A DNA stretch of 6,091 nt, taken from contig CAZOLJ010000150.1 of assembly GCA_964580575.1 (NCBI GenBank), positions 1 to 6,091 of the forward strand, given 5' to 3'. Positions 5,177 through 6,091 of this stretch are shown piece by piece (within the stretch, counting starts at the first letter, position 1; each line of letters begins with the position of its first letter). A program made the translations under genes and the position numbers. Under the pieces are notes generated by a model. It was not told where the DNA came from and did no database searches. It saw nothing but the letters and a program-made list of their open reading frames with translations. Source of the stretch: CAVPDE01 sp964580575. GTDB taxonomy: Bacteria > Desulfobacterota > DSM-4660 > Desulfatiglandales > HGW-15.

Positions 5177-6091
5177 TTATGGATTGAATCTGATGGGTTT
5201 CATTTCATCAGGAAGAACGTCGTTGAGGTGCTGCCAGTCGTTGGTCTCATCGAACCAATAAAGCCCATAAACGCCAAAGGAGACCACCAGCTCTTCTACT
5301 CCATCATGGTCAATATCCAGCACGGTCATCTGCCCGGGATCTGCCGGATCTCTCCGTTGCCAGCCCCCTTCCCGGCTCCACACCCACAGCCCATAGGCGG
5401 CCCCAAAATCAACGGCTATCCCGTTGCCCTGCCGGATCATCTCATCAGGAATCACCGTGTTGATCGGCTGCCAGATTTGGCCTTCCGGCTCATAGGTGTA
5501 AAGACCGTAGCCGGCAAACGAGATCACCAGCTCCTCCTTGCGGTCGCCGTCAAGGTCCACCGCAAGCATCTTGTCAGGAATCACTGTGTTGATCTGCTGC
5601 CAGATTTTGCCCTCCGGCTTATAGGTATAAAGACCGTAGCCCACAAAAGAAACCACGAGTTCATCCTTACCGTCCCCGTCGATGTCCGCCGCCACCATCT
5701 TGTCGGGGTCCACCGTATTTACTTGCAACCAGCCTCCGGACGTATTGTAAGACCACAGCCCATGGGCCGCTCCAAAGTCGCAAACGACCCCATCGCTGTG
5801 GCGAATCATGGCATCCGGCAGGATCGTGTTGATGGGCGCGGCCGACCAGATGCCGGGGTCATCGTAGTAGTACAAGCCATAACCGATGAAGCCGGCGACC
5901 AGCTCGTCCTTGCCGTCCCCGTCAATGTCGGCGGCGATCATCTTCTCCGGATCAACGGTATTGATCAATTGCCATTCGTTGACGGAATCATAAGTGTAGA
6001 GGCTGCTGTCCGGGAAGGCGGCGACCAGCGCATCCGTGCCGCTGCCGTTCAGGTCCAGCGTCACCATTTGGGAGGGATTGACCGGTTTCAA
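5177..6091 (-). CDS. FG-GAP/VCBS-type repeat protein, 3' part (5' end outside window)
   Basis: The C-terminal 304 residues of a larger protein are visible; the frame is open at the right edge, and the first codon there (TTG) need not be a start. The sequence is a tandem array of 37-44-residue modules with the pattern NTVxPDKMxAADIDGDGKDELVxxFxGYGLYxY. This has the D-x-D-G-D-G-x-x-E calcium loop and aromatic strands of FG-GAP/VCBS beta-propeller proteins, which are usually secreted or cell-surface. Loops are canonical in modules 2 and 4 (residues 56-63 and 137-144), altered in 5 (DLDGDRKEE) and 7 (DIDHDGVEE), and poor in 1 (DLNGSGTDA). Modules 3 and 6 lack them. A final half-module ends with RFNP. 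Any signal peptide or catalytic domain would be outside the window. Adhesion, matrix or ligand binding are family-level guesses; no function is shown here. Confidence 0.8.
   Translation of the reverse strand: MKPVNPSQMVTLDLNGSGTDALVAAFPDSSLYTYDSVNEWQLINTVDPEKMIAADIDGDGKDELVAGFIGYGLYYYDDPGIWSAAPINTILPDAMIRHSDGVVCDFGAAHGLWSYNTSGGWLQVNTVDPDKMVAADIDGDGKDELVVSFVGYGLYTYKPEGKIWQQINTVIPDKMLAVDLDGDRKEELVISFAGYGLYTYEPEGQIWQPINTVIPDEMIRQGNGIAVDFGAAYGLWVWSREGGWQRRDPADPGQMTVLDIDHDGVEELVVSFGVYGLYWFDETNDWQHLNDVLPDEMKPIRFNP
5225..6088 (-). repeat. seven tandem propeller modules in an A-A-B super-repeat
   Basis: Modules in order of translation cover 6088-5963, 5962-5831, 5830-5720, 5719-5591, 5590-5462, 5461-5351 and 5350-5225. 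Modules 1, 2, 4, 5 and 7 are type A (42-44 residues, acidic loop). Modules 3 and 6 are type B (37 residues, no acidic loop, DFGAA[HY]GLW). The A-A-B units 6088-5720 and 5719-5351 are both exactly 123 codons. Modules 4 and 5 are the most similar at DNA level, suggesting recent duplication or gene conversion. Confidence 0.75.

Noticed and set aside
1..6091. CRISPR arrays, tRNA/rRNA genes, IS elements, riboswitches
   Set aside because: No evenly spaced direct repeats, cloverleaf or rRNA-like sequence, transposase frames with inverted ends, or known riboswitch cores were recognisable by eye.

Overview
The window looks like a moderately GC-rich Gram-negative chromosome segment. A deltaproteobacterial (Desulfobacterota-like) or similar environmental host fits the style of the genes, but no marker fixes the taxon. 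Every gene I can support is on the minus strand, so transcription runs from high to low coordinates. Three blocks can be read in that order.

Block 1 (5177-6091) is the 3' part of a gene for an FG-GAP/VCBS-type repeat protein that enters from beyond the right edge. Its visible part is built from seven beta-propeller-like modules. They are organised as a 123-residue super-repeat of two calcium-loop modules plus one loop-less module. A strong hairpin (5131-5160) lies just after its stop codon and probably ends or protects the transcript.

Block 2 (about 4386-5160) is a toxin-antitoxin remnant in the gap between the two larger units. It has a good sigma70-type promoter (5034-5062) with an 18-bp perfect inverted repeat over its -10 box. 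The promoter drives a PIN-domain toxin reading frame cut to 82 residues, which overlaps out of frame a 101-residue ribbon-helix-helix/UPF0175-like antitoxin. The toxin keeps only the N-terminal half of the fold. The likely history is an internal deletion that disarmed the toxin and left the antitoxin and its regulatory site. Two related palindromes sharing a GGCATGGGG arm bracket this block.

Block 3 (1-4118) is a compact surface-polysaccharide operon. In order of transcription it holds a SAM-dependent methyltransferase, a left-handed beta-helix acyltransferase, a Wzx-type flippase, a GT-B glycosyltransferase, and possibly the first 15 codons of a further gene running off the left edge. Junctions are tight: 21 bp, 9 bp, a 4-bp GTGA stop/start overlap, and 36 bp. 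The acyltransferase and methyltransferase would modify sugars, the glycosyltransferase would build the repeat unit and the flippase would move the lipid-linked unit across the inner membrane. No polymerase or nucleotide-sugar gene is inside the window, so the glycan cannot be named.

The items most worth a second look are the broken toxin with its preserved promoter/operator, the AAB super-repeat, the paired palindromes, and a C8 tract inside the acyltransferase gene.
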